From assembly GCF_004378255.1 (NCBI RefSeq), contig NZ_SNQG01000007.1:214199-278198 (forward strand): 64,000 nucleotides of DNA. Reading direction: 5' to 3'. Of this stretch, positions 41,695-51,179 are shown one piece after another. Under the pieces are notes generated by a model. It saw nothing but the letters and a program-made list of their open reading frames with translations. It was not told where the DNA came from and made no database searches. This stretch comes from Mucilaginibacter phyllosphaerae. GTDB taxonomy: Bacteria; Bacteroidota; Bacteroidia; Sphingobacteriales; Sphingobacteriaceae. Position 1 is the stretch's first letter. Each line of letters starts with the position of its first letter. Made by a program: the position numbers and the translations under genes.

Positions 41695-41757
41695 AAGCCC
41701 CCCAGCCCCCTAAAGGGCGAGCAAAATTCTATTCCCCCTTTAGGGGGTTAGGGGGGT
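41695..41757. repeat. GC-rich inverted repeat between serC and serA
   Basis: The left arm (CCCCCCAGCCCCCTAAAGGG) pairs with CCCTTTAGGGGGTTAGGGGGG on the right. It resembles short dispersed CCCCCTAAAGGGGG repeats found between genes in related bacteria. It may act as a partial transcription or mRNA-stability element between the two serine genes. Confidence 0.7.
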
Positions 41758-41759
41758 AA

Positions 41760-42827
41760 TTATTTATTTTTCTCAGCAAATTCGCGCATGGCATCAATCA
41801 GCACATAAACGCTGGTGATGGGCAATGCATTATATATAGAAGCACGGAAACCGCCTACACTCCGGTGGCCTTTTAAGCCAACAATGCCTTTCTCGTCGCA
41901 AAGTTTCAGGAATGGTTTTTCATGTTCGGGGTTTTCGGCAACAAAGCAAACATTCATACGTGAGCGGTCTTCAACCACTGCAACTGCTTTAAACAACGGG
42001 TTACGGTCTATTTCCTCGTAAAGCACTCTGGCTTTTTCATTATTTTCTGATTCGATAGCCGGTACACCGCCTTTTGCTTTTAACCATTTTAGGGTAAGCA
42101 TAGATACGTAAATGGCAAAGCAAGGCGGCGTGTTATACATCGAACCACCTTCTATCTGTACCTGGTAATTAAACATAGCCGGTATTTTACGGCCGGTTTT
42201 ACCAAGCAAATCATCCTTAACAATTACCAGGGTAACACCGGCCGGGCCCATGTTTTTTTGCGCACCGGCATAGATCAAACCAAAATCGGCAACGTTTACC
42301 TTACGGCTGAATATATCTGACGACATATCGCAAACCACCGGTACCGGCGATTTTGGGAACTGTTGTAACTGCGTACCGTAAATGGTATTGTTTGATGTAA
42401 TGTGGAAATAAGCTGCATCCGCAGGGATGGTAAAATCTTTAGGGATGTAAGTAAAGTTGCTTTCTTTTGAAGTAGCAACAACCTCTACCTCGCCAAAAAA
42501 TTTAGCTTCTTTTAAAGCTTTATTTGCCCAAACACCTGTTTCCAGGTAAGCGGCTTTGCCACCATCGGGCAACAGGTTGTAAGGGGCCAATGCAAACTGT
42601 GTGCTTGCACCGCCTTGTAAAAATAAAACAGAGTAACCTTCTGGCACGCCGAAAAGTTCTTTAACCAGTTTTACGGCTTCATCCAATACTGCTTCAAATT
42701 CCGGCGAACGGTGTGAAATTTCCAGCAGGGACAGACCGGTTCCGTTAAAATCAATTACTGCAGCAGCAGCCTGTTTTAAAACTTCGTGAGGTAATATGCC
42801 GGGGCCGGCACCGAAATTGTGTTTCAT
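41760..42827 (-). CDS. serC: Phosphoserine aminotransferase
   Basis: This 355-residue PLP enzyme makes phosphoserine from phosphohydroxypyruvate in the step after SerA. The N-terminus KHNFGAGPGILPHEVL, ISHRSPEFE, LFLQGGASTQFALAPYNLL and the Schiff-base lysine in YAGAQKNMGPAGVT are characteristic. It also has a role in pyridoxine synthesis in some bacteria. It is transcribed just before serA, so two of the three serine steps are in one unit; serB is not in the window. Confidence 0.96.
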   Translation of the reverse strand: MKHNFGAGPGILPHEVLKQAAAAVIDFNGTGLSLLEISHRSPEFEAVLDEAVKLVKELFGVPEGYSVLFLQGGASTQFALAPYNLLPDGGKAAYLETGVWANKALKEAKFFGEVEVVATSKESNFTYIPKDFTIPADAAYFHITSNNTIYGTQLQQFPKSPVPVVCDMSSDIFSRKVNVADFGLIYAGAQKNMGPAGVTLVIVKDDLLGKTGRKIPAMFNYQVQIEGGSMYNTPPCFAIYVSMLTLKWLKAKGGVPAIESENNEKARVLYEEIDRNPLFKAVAVVEDRSRMNVCFVAENPEHEKPFLKLCDEKGIVGLKGHRSVGGFRASIYNALPITSVYVLIDAMREFAEKNK

Positions 42828-42994
42828 AATGTTGAACTATATTTGACTAATAACTAATTATCAACTTTGTATTAAGAAAGGCCGAAGATAATAAATCCGA
42901 CAAGTTTTATAGACTATTTTTTATAATTTAATAAAAAACCAGATTTAGATGAGACAAATGCCTTTAAAGGTAATTTATATTACTATTATGATAA

Positions 42995-43645
42995 TTATGC
43001 CTGTTTTAACGAGGCAATAAAAGCCGGCTGATCTGCAGCCGTAAACACCGCATTACCGGCAACAAAAACATTGGCGCCTGCTGCCTTTAGTTTGGCAATA
43101 TTGTGGCCATCTACCCCGCCGTCTACCTCGATATAAAGATTTGGGTTGGCGTTGGCGCTCATAGCTTTAACTTCGGCTATTTTAGTATAGGTATGCTCGA
43201 TAAACTTTTGCCCGCCAAAACCAGGATTAACCGACATTACCAGCACCATATCCACATCGGCAATAATATCTTTTAAAAGCGCTGTAGGTGTAGCCGGGTT
43301 AATGGCAACTGCAGCTTTGCAACCCAGTTGTTTAATGGCCTGTACGGTACGGTGCAAATGCGGGCAGGCCTCGTAATGTACCGTAATGCTATCGGCACCG
43401 GCATCCGCAAAATCTTTAAGATAACGATCGGGGTCTACAATCATCAGATGCACATCCAGCGGTTTGGCAGCATGCTTTTTAGTGGCTTTTACCACGGGGA
43501 ACCCAAAAGAAATATTTGGCACAAACATCCCGTCCATAATATCTACGTGAAACCAGTCGGCCTGGCTGTTATTTATCATTTCAATATCGCGCTGCAGGTT
43601 TGCAAAATCGGCAGCTAATATAGATGGAGCTATCAGGTGGTTCAT
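42995..43645 (-). CDS. rpe: Ribulose-phosphate 3-epimerase
   Basis: This 216-residue TIM-barrel enzyme interconverts ribulose-5-P and xylulose-5-P in the pentose phosphate pathway. Signature elements are APSILAADFANL, FHVDIMDGMFVPN with metal-binding His and Asp, LDVHLMI, the loop SVNPGFGGQKF, and EVDGGV. The length is typical. It is monocistronic in this window. Confidence 0.96.
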   Translation of the reverse strand: MNHLIAPSILAADFANLQRDIEMINNSQADWFHVDIMDGMFVPNISFGFPVVKATKKHAAKPLDVHLMIVDPDRYLKDFADAGADSITVHYEACPHLHRTVQAIKQLGCKAAVAINPATPTALLKDIIADVDMVLVMSVNPGFGGQKFIEHTYTKIAEVKAMSANANPNLYIEVDGGVDGHNIAKLKAAGANVFVAGNAVFTAADQPAFIASLKQA

Positions 43646-43750
43646 GGCGGTAAATATAGGCGAATTTGTCTGAACCAGAATTTACCGAATAGAAGAATTT
43701 ACAGAATTCTGTGATTCTCTTCACATTCACCTAATTGTTAAAAGTCAGGT

Positions 43751-44407
43751 TCAGATGACCATCTCCGGCACTTCGCCATCAATGATCAGTTTACCGGCTG
43801 TGGCTTTTTTTATTTCTTCTACCGTTACGCCGGGCGCACGTTCCACCAGCCTGAAACCCCCTTGTGGTAAAACATCCAATACGGCCAATTCGGTCACAAT
43901 TTTTTTAACACAGTTAACGCCGGTTAATGGCAAGGTACAATTGGGCAATAGTTTAGATTCGCCGGCTTTGTTTACATGCTGCATGGCTACAATAATATTT
44001 TCTGCGGATGCTACCAGGTCCATAGCGCCGCCCATACCTTTTACCATTTTACCGGGGATCTTCCAGTTGGCTATATCACCGTTTTCGGATACCTCCATGG
44101 CGCCGAGAATGGTAAGGTTTACCTTTTTAGCGCGGATCATCCCAAAGCTCAGGGCAGAATCAAACACCGCAGAACCGGGCAGCCGGGTAATGGTTTGCTT
44201 GCCTGCATTAATGGTGTCGGGGTCTTCTTCCCCCTCAAATGGGAACAGGCCCATCCCCAGTAAACCATTCTCTGATTGCAGGATCACATCCACTTCATCA
44301 GGAATATAATTAGCTACCAAAGTTGGGATGCCGATGCCCAGGTTAACGTAGTAACCGTCTTTTATCTCTTTAGCTATTCGCTTTGCGATGCCTTCTTTAT
44401 CTAACAT
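43751..44407 (-). CDS. scoB: 3-Oxoacid CoA-transferase subunit B
   Basis: This 218-residue subunit carries the catalytic glutamate in QSENGLLGMG. Together with subunit A it transfers CoA between succinyl-CoA and a 3-oxoacid such as acetoacetate. Additional motifs are GYYVNLGIGIPTLVANY and GGAMDLVASAENIIV. The gene follows subunit A after 123 bp in the same direction. Subtype (succinyl-CoA versus acetyl-CoA donor) cannot be fixed from sequence alone. Confidence 0.93.
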   Translation of the reverse strand: MLDKEGIAKRIAKEIKDGYYVNLGIGIPTLVANYIPDEVDVILQSENGLLGMGLFPFEGEEDPDTINAGKQTITRLPGSAVFDSALSFGMIRAKKVNLTILGAMEVSENGDIANWKIPGKMVKGMGGAMDLVASAENIIVAMQHVNKAGESKLLPNCTLPLTGVNCVKKIVTELAVLDVLPQGGFRLVERAPGVTVEEIKKATAGKLIIDGEVPEMVI

Positions 44408-44530
44408 GTTTTATATTTTAAGCGCCATTGCGATAGCGTAGCAATTTTAACAGGTATGCTGCTTTTCTATCCGTAAATTGCTTCGTACGTCGCAACATAA
44501 CGCGTGGGGTTTGATGGTATTGGTTTATGG

Positions 44531-45235
44531 TTATAACTGGTTGCGCTTTCTTACCGTGCGCTGTTCAATTCGCTTCTCGTAATTTTCTCCCTTAAAAATA
44601 CGGTGCACGTAAATGCCGGGGGTATGGATATTATCCGGATCAAGTTCGCCGGGTTCTACCAATTCTTCTACCTCGGCAATGGTAACTTTGCCGGCCATAG
44701 CCATTACGGGGTTAAAATTGCGGGCGGTAGACCGGTAAACCAGGTTGCCGAGCCTATCCCCTTTCCAGGCTTTTACAATGGCAAAATCGGCATCAAAGGC
44801 CATTTCCATCAGGTAATCTTTACCGTTAAAATTACGTACTTCTTTACCCTCGGCTACTTCGGTACCAATGCCTGCCGGGGTAAAAATGGCTGGCATACCG
44901 TAACCTGCCGCCATGCAGCGGGTAGCCAAAGTACCTTGCGGAATCAGTTCTACTTCCAGTTCGCCGCTTAATAGCTGCCGTTCAAATTCGGCATTCTCGC
45001 CAACGTAAGATGAGATCATTTTTTTAACCTGGCGCCGGTGCAGCAACAGCCCTATCCCAAAATCGTCAACACCGGCGTTATTAGAGATGCAGGTAAGATC
45101 TTTAACGCCTTTTTTAACAAGGGCAAGAATGGTTTTTTCGGGAAGGCCGCACATGCCAAAGCCGCCCAGCATCAGCGTATGGCCGTCTTCTATATCGCGT
45201 ATGGCCTCGTCGGCGCCGCTCACTACTTTATTCAT
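44531..45235 (-). CDS. scoA: 3-Oxoacid CoA-transferase subunit A
   Basis: This 234-residue subunit has the glycine-rich stretch LMLGGFGMCGLPEKTI near the N-terminus, CISNNAGVDDFGIG, and GTLATRCMAAGYGMPAIFTPAG. It pairs with the downstream subunit B for ketone-body or short-chain acyl-CoA metabolism. A Lys/Arg-rich C-terminus is normal for the family. Confidence 0.93.
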   Translation of the reverse strand: MNKVVSGADEAIRDIEDGHTLMLGGFGMCGLPEKTILALVKKGVKDLTCISNNAGVDDFGIGLLLHRRQVKKMISSYVGENAEFERQLLSGELEVELIPQGTLATRCMAAGYGMPAIFTPAGIGTEVAEGKEVRNFNGKDYLMEMAFDADFAIVKAWKGDRLGNLVYRSTARNFNPVMAMAGKVTIAEVEELVEPGELDPDNIHTPGIYVHRIFKGENYEKRIEQRTVRKRNQL

Positions 45236-45469
45236 GGTTTATTTTTGGTTGCGGTAAAATTAGGCATTTTGAACCAGCCTTACCAGTAAAATACTATGCA
45301 AGCATAATATTTTATAATATGTATTACCCATCTTCAGCGGGATGCAGCTAAAAACCGGGACATATTTATCAATAGAATAGAATACAGCGCCCGGCATTAA
45401 CTTCCAATTAAAAAATACAAACAAATAATAAACTCAAGCCTTTATACTAATATATCAATTTATAACATC

Positions 45470-46009
45470 ATGGCAGAGTATAATGATAATGACCAGCAAA
45501 ATAAACCACAGGGTTACCGCGTAGACGACGATAGCAACCTGGAAGAGAAAGACCTGCGTAAAACTACGTTTATGTTTGGCAGCGAAGAAAAAAGTGGTGA
45601 AGAACCCGGCATGGAATCTAACGGAGCGGGCGGCCATCGCTTTGGAGAGAACAGCAATACGCCATCCGGAGATGACAAAAATAATCCGTCGCAAAATGCA
45701 GGTTATGGGAATGATTATTTTAAACGTACAGAACCATCAGAAGAGCACCCGGAACATAACAACTTTAAAGATCCGAACCAGTTGGGGCAACCTAATTACA
45801 CCCAAGCTACAGGCGCCGCCCCCACAGGGCAATCTGACGAAGAAAATGAAGGACCGAAACAGGAAGAAGCCGACGAGAACAAGCACCAGCAAAGCGAAAC
45901 TTACCAGGAAGGTACAGCAGACAATGATGGCGCTACTACCGGCACCAACAGCGAAGGCGACGTTGCCGGATACGGTGAATTGCCCGATCAGCAAAAAGTT
46001 GGAGAATAA
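45470..46009 (+). CDS. Acidic, probably disordered protein of unknown function
   Basis: This 179-residue protein is almost entirely polar (Asn, Gln, Glu, Asp, Gly, Ser, Thr) with no membrane helix, signal peptide or hydrophobic core. It reads as intrinsically disordered. Asn/Gln/Glu-rich segments such as KQEEADENKHQQSETYQ dominate. I do not recognise a family. The gene is complete and isolated, followed by a large inverted repeat. Such hydrophilic proteins can be stress protectants in other organisms, but that is only a guess. Confidence 0.65.
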   Translation: MAEYNDNDQQNKPQGYRVDDDSNLEEKDLRKTTFMFGSEEKSGEEPGMESNGAGGHRFGENSNTPSGDDKNNPSQNAGYGNDYFKRTEPSEEHPEHNNFKDPNQLGQPNYTQATGAAPTGQSDEENEGPKQEEADENKHQQSETYQEGTADNDGATTGTNSEGDVAGYGELPDQQKVGE

Positions 46010-46012
46010 ATG

Positions 46013-46064
46013 AGTGAGTGGAGAATGATGAGTGGTTTTAACTGCTGCCCATTCTCCACTCACT
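46013..46064. repeat. 15-bp perfect inverted repeat between convergent genes
   Basis: AGTGAGTGGAGAATG (46013-46027) is fully complementary to CATTCTCCACTCACT (46050-46064) across a 22-nt loop. No T-run follows. It separates the disordered-protein gene from the convergent esterase gene. Confidence 0.7.
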
Positions 46065-46077
46065 ATTCTCTATTAAG

Positions 46078-47151
46078 TTACCACTTCATCTTCTCTTTGA
46101 TAAATGCAGTTAGATCATCGCCCATAATCTGCTGCTCTTTTACGCTGGGGTGCCCATTGGTATTTTTATAGGCAAAAAAGTGTGTATAAATACCTTTATC
46201 ATTTAAACCGGCAATGGCCTTTTGTATGTATCCCGGCCAGGGCGAACCTGTTTTGGTGGCATCCATTGAGCCAAGCGCACATACAATTTTTGCCTTTGGG
46301 TATTTATTACGGATGCTTTTTATAAAAGATTGATAACGGCTGATGATAAATTCCGGCGTTGGCGGCGTATCTCCAAACAGCTTTTTAAATTGCTCGTGCT
46401 TGGTGTTCTTAACCAGCCAGGAGTCGTTTTGAAACAGGTTGACAACCACTAATTCCGGGGTGTACCTTTTAAAATCCCAGCGGGTGGTATCATGGGCATA
46501 TACGCGGTCATAAATATCGGGCATTACGTAGTCAAACCAGCTTATGGTTACCCCAATGCCGCTTTTAGAGATGCAGCTAACATCGGCGTTAAAATACCTG
46601 GCAGCTACGTTGGCATAACTGGCATATCCATTTTCGTAAGTGTTATCGCCCCTGTCTTTACCCGTGGTATCCTCATCGGCCATACCGCAGGTTATCGAAT
46701 CGCCGTAATATTCAATTTTATGCCGGTATGTTGGCGGCGCAAGCAGCTTACCGCTGATATTTAAGCCATAAAACCAGGTACGCCCCCAGTCGTATTCGGT
46801 GCGTTTAAATAGTTGCAGTTGATGCGGGCCGGCTTTTAAACCTGTTACCAGCTGATATTCCTTTTTACCTTTATCTAAACGCATAACCTTTGCCACCTTG
46901 TTATCAACAACAACATTGTAATAATTAAGGCCTTTCTCATCATTCAGGGTTGCCTTAACAGCCGTACCGTTAAACCTGATCACCACTGATGCTGCCGTCC
47001 ACGATAGTTCTGCCGTGCTATCGGTTACGGGCGTGCGGCCCATGTAATGAATTTTGGGATTGTTAAAGTTTACAAGCGTTTGTGCGTTGCTGCCAAATGC
47101 AGTAAAGGTGAGCAGCGCTACTACAATTAAGTTGAATTGCTTTATCATCAA
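46078..47151 (-). CDS. Secreted SGNH/GDSL-type esterase with CE2-like N-terminal domain
   Basis: This 357-residue protein has a signal peptide (to about residue 23), a beta-rich domain (about 28-135) and a catalytic SGNH domain. Block I is YYGDSITCGM with the nucleophile Ser152, and near the C-terminus NTNGHPSVKEQ supplies the catalytic His. The two-domain layout is like carbohydrate esterase family 2, which removes acetyl groups from xylan or other glycans. The substrate is inferred only from this likeness. It is encoded just downstream of mutS2 (8-bp gap), so it may share its transcript. Confidence 0.82.
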   Translation of the reverse strand: MMIKQFNLIVVALLTFTAFGSNAQTLVNFNNPKIHYMGRTPVTDSTAELSWTAASVVIRFNGTAVKATLNDEKGLNYYNVVVDNKVAKVMRLDKGKKEYQLVTGLKAGPHQLQLFKRTEYDWGRTWFYGLNISGKLLAPPTYRHKIEYYGDSITCGMADEDTTGKDRGDNTYENGYASYANVAARYFNADVSCISKSGIGVTISWFDYVMPDIYDRVYAHDTTRWDFKRYTPELVVVNLFQNDSWLVKNTKHEQFKKLFGDTPPTPEFIISRYQSFIKSIRNKYPKAKIVCALGSMDATKTGSPWPGYIQKAIAGLNDKGIYTHFFAYKNTNGHPSVKEQQIMGDDLTAFIKEKMKW

Positions 47152-47159
47152 TATATCTT

Positions 47160-49526
47160 CTATTTTAAATAAACATACGTAATACCCTGCCCGCCTCTGT
47201 CGGGGTGTTCATCTTCCATGCGGTCAACCTGATCGTACTTTTTAAGGTATTGGCGTATCATCTTCCTCAGGATGCCGTCGCCTTTGCCATGCAGTACTTT
47301 GAGGGTGCCAAAACTCATCATCAAAGCACGGTCAAACAGTTTTTCTATGGCAAACAAGGCATCTTCGGTACGCATGCCGCGTACATCAATCTCGGGGCTG
47401 AAGTTAGCCAGATCATTGGTATGGCTGTTGCTGCTGCGCCTTACGATCTCTTTAGGCACGGTAGATTTGGCAACCTTCTCTACACGTTTCTTCTTCACCA
47501 CCGTACGCAGATCGCCCATGGCTATCACCACATTATCTTTTATCACCTCCATTACCTGCCCCGTGGTATCACCGTCTATCAGCTTTACCCAATCGCCCGG
47601 CTTTATCTCTTCATCCGCTTTGGCGGTTGGTTTTGGTGCTTCGGTTTTAACAGTATTCTTTTTAACCTCGTTATTTAAATTTTCGCGCAGGTTTTTGGTT
47701 ACCTCTTTATCGGCATTGCTGCTTTTAATTTCGGCAATGGTGTTTTCTACCAGCTTATTGGCATTTAATATAATGGTTTTGGCTTCCTGTTTAGCTTCGC
47801 GCAGCAGATTCTTGCGGTTCTCATCCAAAAAGCTTTTCAGTTCTTCGTTCTCGGCAAGCAGGGTATCCACGCGGCGCTGCTGCTTATCCAGCTTTAATTT
47901 GGTGTCAAATATCTCTTTTTTCTCGCGCTCCAGGTCAACCAGCAAACTATCTACCTTTTTTTGGCCGCTGCTTATTTTATTTTTAGCCAGGTTAAGCACG
48001 TTTTGGGGCAAACCTATCTTTTGTGCTATTTCAAACGCGTAAGAACTGCCGGGCTTGCCAACCTCCAGCATGTAAAGGGGCTTCATTTCGGTATTGTTAA
48101 ACAGCATCGATGCATTCTCAATCCCCTCGGTGTTGCTGGCAAATATTTTAAGGTTTGAATAGTGGGTAGTAACCATCCCCCTCACCTTTTTATGATTTAG
48201 GGCTTCCAAAACGGCCTCGGCAATCGGCCCGCCAAACTGCGGATCGGTACCGGTACCAAACTCATCTATCAGTATCATGGTTTTGCCGTTGGCATCCTCT
48301 ACAAACTTTTTCATTTTTGAGAGATGCGCACTGTAGGTGCTCAAATCGCTTTCTATCGATTGGTCATCGCCAATGTCAACAAAAAGCTGCTTAAATACAC
48401 CTACCACACTATCGGCACCGGCGGGTATCAGTAAACCTGCCTGCACCATCATTTGCAGCAGGCCCACCGTTTTCATACAAACAGATTTACCGCCGGCGTT
48501 GGGCCCCGATACCACAATAATGCGTGTACCCTCGTCAATCCCAACATTTAGCGGCACAACGGTTTTATGGTCCTTTTTAAAACTCAACAGCAACAAAGGG
48601 TGGCGGGCATTAAATAATCTCAGCCTGGCCTCGTTAACCACCTTTGGCATTTCGGCCTCAATATCAATAGCAAACAGCGCTTTGGCGCGTACAAAATCCA
48701 GCTTGGTAAGCAGGCCGTGATAAGATAGCAAGAGCGGCGCATAGGGCCTTAGTTCATCTGTTAAGGCAGTCAGTATTTTGATGATCTCGCGGCGGCGGTC
48801 AAACTCCAGGTCGCGGATGCGGTTGTTGAGCGAGAAAACCTCCTCGGGCTCCATATAAACTGTTTGGCCCGATGCCGATTCATCATGGATGAAACCTTTT
48901 AGCTTGCGCTTGTTTTCGGCCAGCAAAGGGATACAGATGCGCCCGTCGCGCACGGTAAGCGATCCATCTGCCGTCCACCCGTTACCGGATGCGGCCTTAA
49001 AGATCTGGTCTATCTTTTTACGCGCTTCCTGCTCGGCTTTGGCAATGCCCGATGTTATTTCCATCAATTCACGCGAGGCGTTATGGCGGATCTTGCCTTT
49101 CGGGTCAATCACCACATCTATCTTTTTCAGGATAGCCTTTTCTATCGGCAAATGCTCAAACAGGGCTTCCAGGTTTGGGTAAACACCGGTGCGCTCGTTA
49201 AAATAGCCTATAACCGCAAATACCGTAGTAAGCGATGCCTGGATCTGAAAAAACTCCTCTTCGGATAAAAAAGCGCCCTCTATCCGGGCTTTATTTGCCA
49301 GTGATTTAATATCGTAAAAGTTGTTGATGGGCAAGGCATCATCATTTTGCAGGATGTTCTTAAACTCGTTGGCCTGGTTCAGGAATTTGGCTATCAGGTC
49401 ATAATTGCTCATCACCTGTATCTTGCCCACCATGTCCTGCCCCATTACACTCAGGCAATGTGCTTTTATCAGTTCTTTAACCTCGGTAAAGCCAAGCTTA
49501 TCTGCACTATTATTTGGATACAGCAT
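47160..49526 (-). CDS. mutS2: Endonuclease MutS2
   Basis: This 788-residue MutS-like ATPase has a core region, then Walker A GPNAGGKSVCMKT near residue 340, Walker B (ILIDEFGTGTDP), a coiled-coil clamp at about 520-640, and a C-terminal Smr nuclease domain (about 710-788, with IDVRGMRTEDA and KVLHGKGDGIL). It lacks the N-terminal mismatch-binding domain of MutS1. MutS2 is linked to suppression of recombination or to rescue of collided ribosomes in other bacteria. The start overlaps the 3' end of the upstream lipoprotein gene by 17 bp. Confidence 0.95.
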   Translation of the reverse strand: MLYPNNSADKLGFTEVKELIKAHCLSVMGQDMVGKIQVMSNYDLIAKFLNQANEFKNILQNDDALPINNFYDIKSLANKARIEGAFLSEEEFFQIQASLTTVFAVIGYFNERTGVYPNLEALFEHLPIEKAILKKIDVVIDPKGKIRHNASRELMEITSGIAKAEQEARKKIDQIFKAASGNGWTADGSLTVRDGRICIPLLAENKRKLKGFIHDESASGQTVYMEPEEVFSLNNRIRDLEFDRRREIIKILTALTDELRPYAPLLLSYHGLLTKLDFVRAKALFAIDIEAEMPKVVNEARLRLFNARHPLLLLSFKKDHKTVVPLNVGIDEGTRIIVVSGPNAGGKSVCMKTVGLLQMMVQAGLLIPAGADSVVGVFKQLFVDIGDDQSIESDLSTYSAHLSKMKKFVEDANGKTMILIDEFGTGTDPQFGGPIAEAVLEALNHKKVRGMVTTHYSNLKIFASNTEGIENASMLFNNTEMKPLYMLEVGKPGSSYAFEIAQKIGLPQNVLNLAKNKISSGQKKVDSLLVDLEREKKEIFDTKLKLDKQQRRVDTLLAENEELKSFLDENRKNLLREAKQEAKTIILNANKLVENTIAEIKSSNADKEVTKNLRENLNNEVKKNTVKTEAPKPTAKADEEIKPGDWVKLIDGDTTGQVMEVIKDNVVIAMGDLRTVVKKKRVEKVAKSTVPKEIVRRSSNSHTNDLANFSPEIDVRGMRTEDALFAIEKLFDRALMMSFGTLKVLHGKGDGILRKMIRQYLKKYDQVDRMEDEHPDRGGQGITYVYLK

Positions 49527-49908
49527 TTTTATTATTCTTTACCGGGGTTTGTGGTTTGGGTGCATTGGCACGATTGAGCGAATCTATCTTAGCTTTTAGC
49601 GTAACATCTATTTTAGCATACATCTCCTGCAGCTTATCCGGCTGTGTGGCGTAATATTTTAGGCTGGTTTTAAAAGTACCCGGCGTGGTATGGTGCTGCT
49701 TAAACAATTGAACATATTTAGCGCTGCCATATTTGTACATGCTATCCGGCACCTGCGGTATGGTGTAAAGCGATCCGTCTACAATATGCAGATCGGTAAG
49801 CAGGCTGATCATTTGCGGCTCATTCAGCACACCCTGCGGTGCGCTGCCGCTTCTGCAGGCAGTTAAATAAAGCAATACTGAAAAAAACAAGGTTATATAT
49901 TTTTGCAT
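49510..49908 (-). CDS. DUF4296-like lipoprotein
   Basis: This 132-residue protein has a lipoprotein signal (LYLTACRSG, Cys18). The conserved part includes MISLLTDLHIVDGSLY and the DSMYKYGSAKYVQLFKQHHTTPGTFKTSLKYY stretch of the DUF4296 family, which is common in Bacteroidota and has no assigned function. It overlaps mutS2 downstream by 17 bp, so the two are co-transcribed. The C-terminus is Lys/Asn-rich and probably flexible. Confidence 0.85.
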   Translation of the reverse strand: MQKYITLFFSVLLYLTACRSGSAPQGVLNEPQMISLLTDLHIVDGSLYTIPQVPDSMYKYGSAKYVQLFKQHHTTPGTFKTSLKYYATQPDKLQEMYAKIDVTLKAKIDSLNRANAPKPQTPVKNNKNAVSK

Positions 49909-49951
49909 TCTGTAATTTAGCGGCGTTTATATAAAGCAAAATTACGGATAA

Positions 49952-50632
49952 ATGAGCATTGCAGAGAGTATCAAAAGCTTAAAAAAGGAAACCGGCGAAA
50001 TAAATGTGGCCCTGCTGGCGGTTTCTAAAACAAAACCCGCGGCCGACCTGCAGGAGGCATACGATGCGGGCCAGCGCTTGTTTGGCGAAAACACCGTGCA
50101 GGAAATGGTGGAGAAACAGGAGCAGTTACCAAAAGATATTGAATGGCACCTGATAGGCCATTTGCAAAGCAATAAAGTTAAATATATTGCCCCGTTCATC
50201 AGCATGATACAATCTGTTGATACTATGAAGCTGCTGCAAGAAATAAACAAGCATGCCGAAAAGAACAAACGGGTGATCGATTGCCTTTTACAGATCTATA
50301 TTGCCGACGAAGAAACCAAATTTGGTTTGGGCTTTGATGAGGCTATTGAACTTTTACGCAGCGAAGAATACACCGCCCTTAAAAACATCCGCATACGTGG
50401 TTTAATGGGCATTGCCACCAACACCGATAGCGATAAGCAGATAAAAGATGAATATTACGAGCTTAAAACCTTTTTTGATGGCATTAAGGTAAGTTTTTTC
50501 CGTAAGGAAGACTCTTTTGATACGCTGTCGATGGGTATGTCGTCAGATTATAAGCTCGCTATTGAGCAGGGCAGCAATATGGTGCGCCTGGGCAGCACCA
50601 TTTTTGGCAGCCGGGCAAAAAAGAGTGTCTGA
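49952..50632 (+). CDS. YggS-family pyridoxal phosphate homeostasis protein
   Basis: This 226-residue fold-III PLP-binding protein has the PLP lysine in LLAVSKTKPA (Lys26), FGENTVQEM, WHLIGHLQSNKVKYI, and the C-terminal LSMGMSSDYKLAIEQGSNMVRLGSTIFG. This combination defines the YggS/PROSC family, which controls PLP supply and has no known catalytic activity. It starts a plus-strand run of four genes (to 53241) with small gaps or overlaps. Confidence 0.95.
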   Translation: MSIAESIKSLKKETGEINVALLAVSKTKPAADLQEAYDAGQRLFGENTVQEMVEKQEQLPKDIEWHLIGHLQSNKVKYIAPFISMIQSVDTMKLLQEINKHAEKNKRVIDCLLQIYIADEETKFGLGFDEAIELLRSEEYTALKNIRIRGLMGIATNTDSDKQIKDEYYELKTFFDGIKVSFFRKEDSFDTLSMGMSSDYKLAIEQGSNMVRLGSTIFGSRAKKSV

Positions 50633-50664
50633 ACCGGAATTAAAGGAATTAAAGAATTAACAAA

Positions 50665-51177
50665 ATGAGTGATAACTCTACTGATAAAGAACGCCCCCAT
50701 CAGGGGGGTGGGGGGCTAAAGATACGCGTTGCGGTAAAGGCCGATTGCCCGCGCCTGCTGGAACTGGTGCACGAACTGGCCCTTTTTGAGCGTGCCCCAC
50801 AGGAAGTAACCGTTACGCTTACCGAATTTGAGGAAGCCGGCTTTGGCCAAAACCCGGTTTGGAAAGCTTTTGTGGTAGAAGCAGACGGCATAATAGCTGG
50901 ATTTGCCTTGTACTACATCCGCTACTCTACCTGGAAAGGCTGCCGCCTGTACCTGGAAGACCTGATCGTGACCGAGAGCCACCGCGGTAAAGGCATCGGT
51001 AAGCTGTTGTTTGACCGTTTGTTTGAGGAAGTGCGCGAGCTTGGCTTTAGCGGCATGGTTTGGCAGGTTTTAGACTGGAACGAGCCCGCTATCAAATTTT
51101 ATGAAAAATATGGCGCAAATATTGAAGCAGGTTGGCTTAATGCATCCCTGTCTGAACAACAGATAGCTAATTTATAA
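50665..51177 (+). CDS. GNAT-family N-acetyltransferase
   Basis: This 170-residue protein has the acetyl-CoA loop RGKGIGKLLFDRLF near residues 110-125 and the QVLDWNEPAIKFYEKYGA segment typical of GNAT enzymes acting on small amines, such as diamine acetyltransferases. The substrate is unknown. The domain begins at LKIRVAVKAD (residue 18). The first 17 codons contain a GC-rich repeat (CCCCCATCAGGGGGGTGGGG) like intergenic repeats elsewhere, so the N-terminus has been altered by that element or starts later. It lies 2 bp before the next gene. Confidence 0.87.
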   Translation: MSDNSTDKERPHQGGGGLKIRVAVKADCPRLLELVHELALFERAPQEVTVTLTEFEEAGFGQNPVWKAFVVEADGIIAGFALYYIRYSTWKGCRLYLEDLIVTESHRGKGIGKLLFDRLFEEVRELGFSGMVWQVLDWNEPAIKFYEKYGANIEAGWLNASLSEQQIANL

Positions 51178-51179
51178 CG

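Noticed and set aside
43755..44309. A 184-codon plus-strand frame opposite scoB.
   Set aside because: scoB carries the catalytic SENG motif and normal length; the opposite frame is a shadow with biased composition.
47272..48042. A 256-codon open frame on the plus strand opposite mutS2.
   Set aside because: It lies fully inside mutS2, is Ser-rich low-complexity sequence and has no recognisable domain; it is an antisense shadow.
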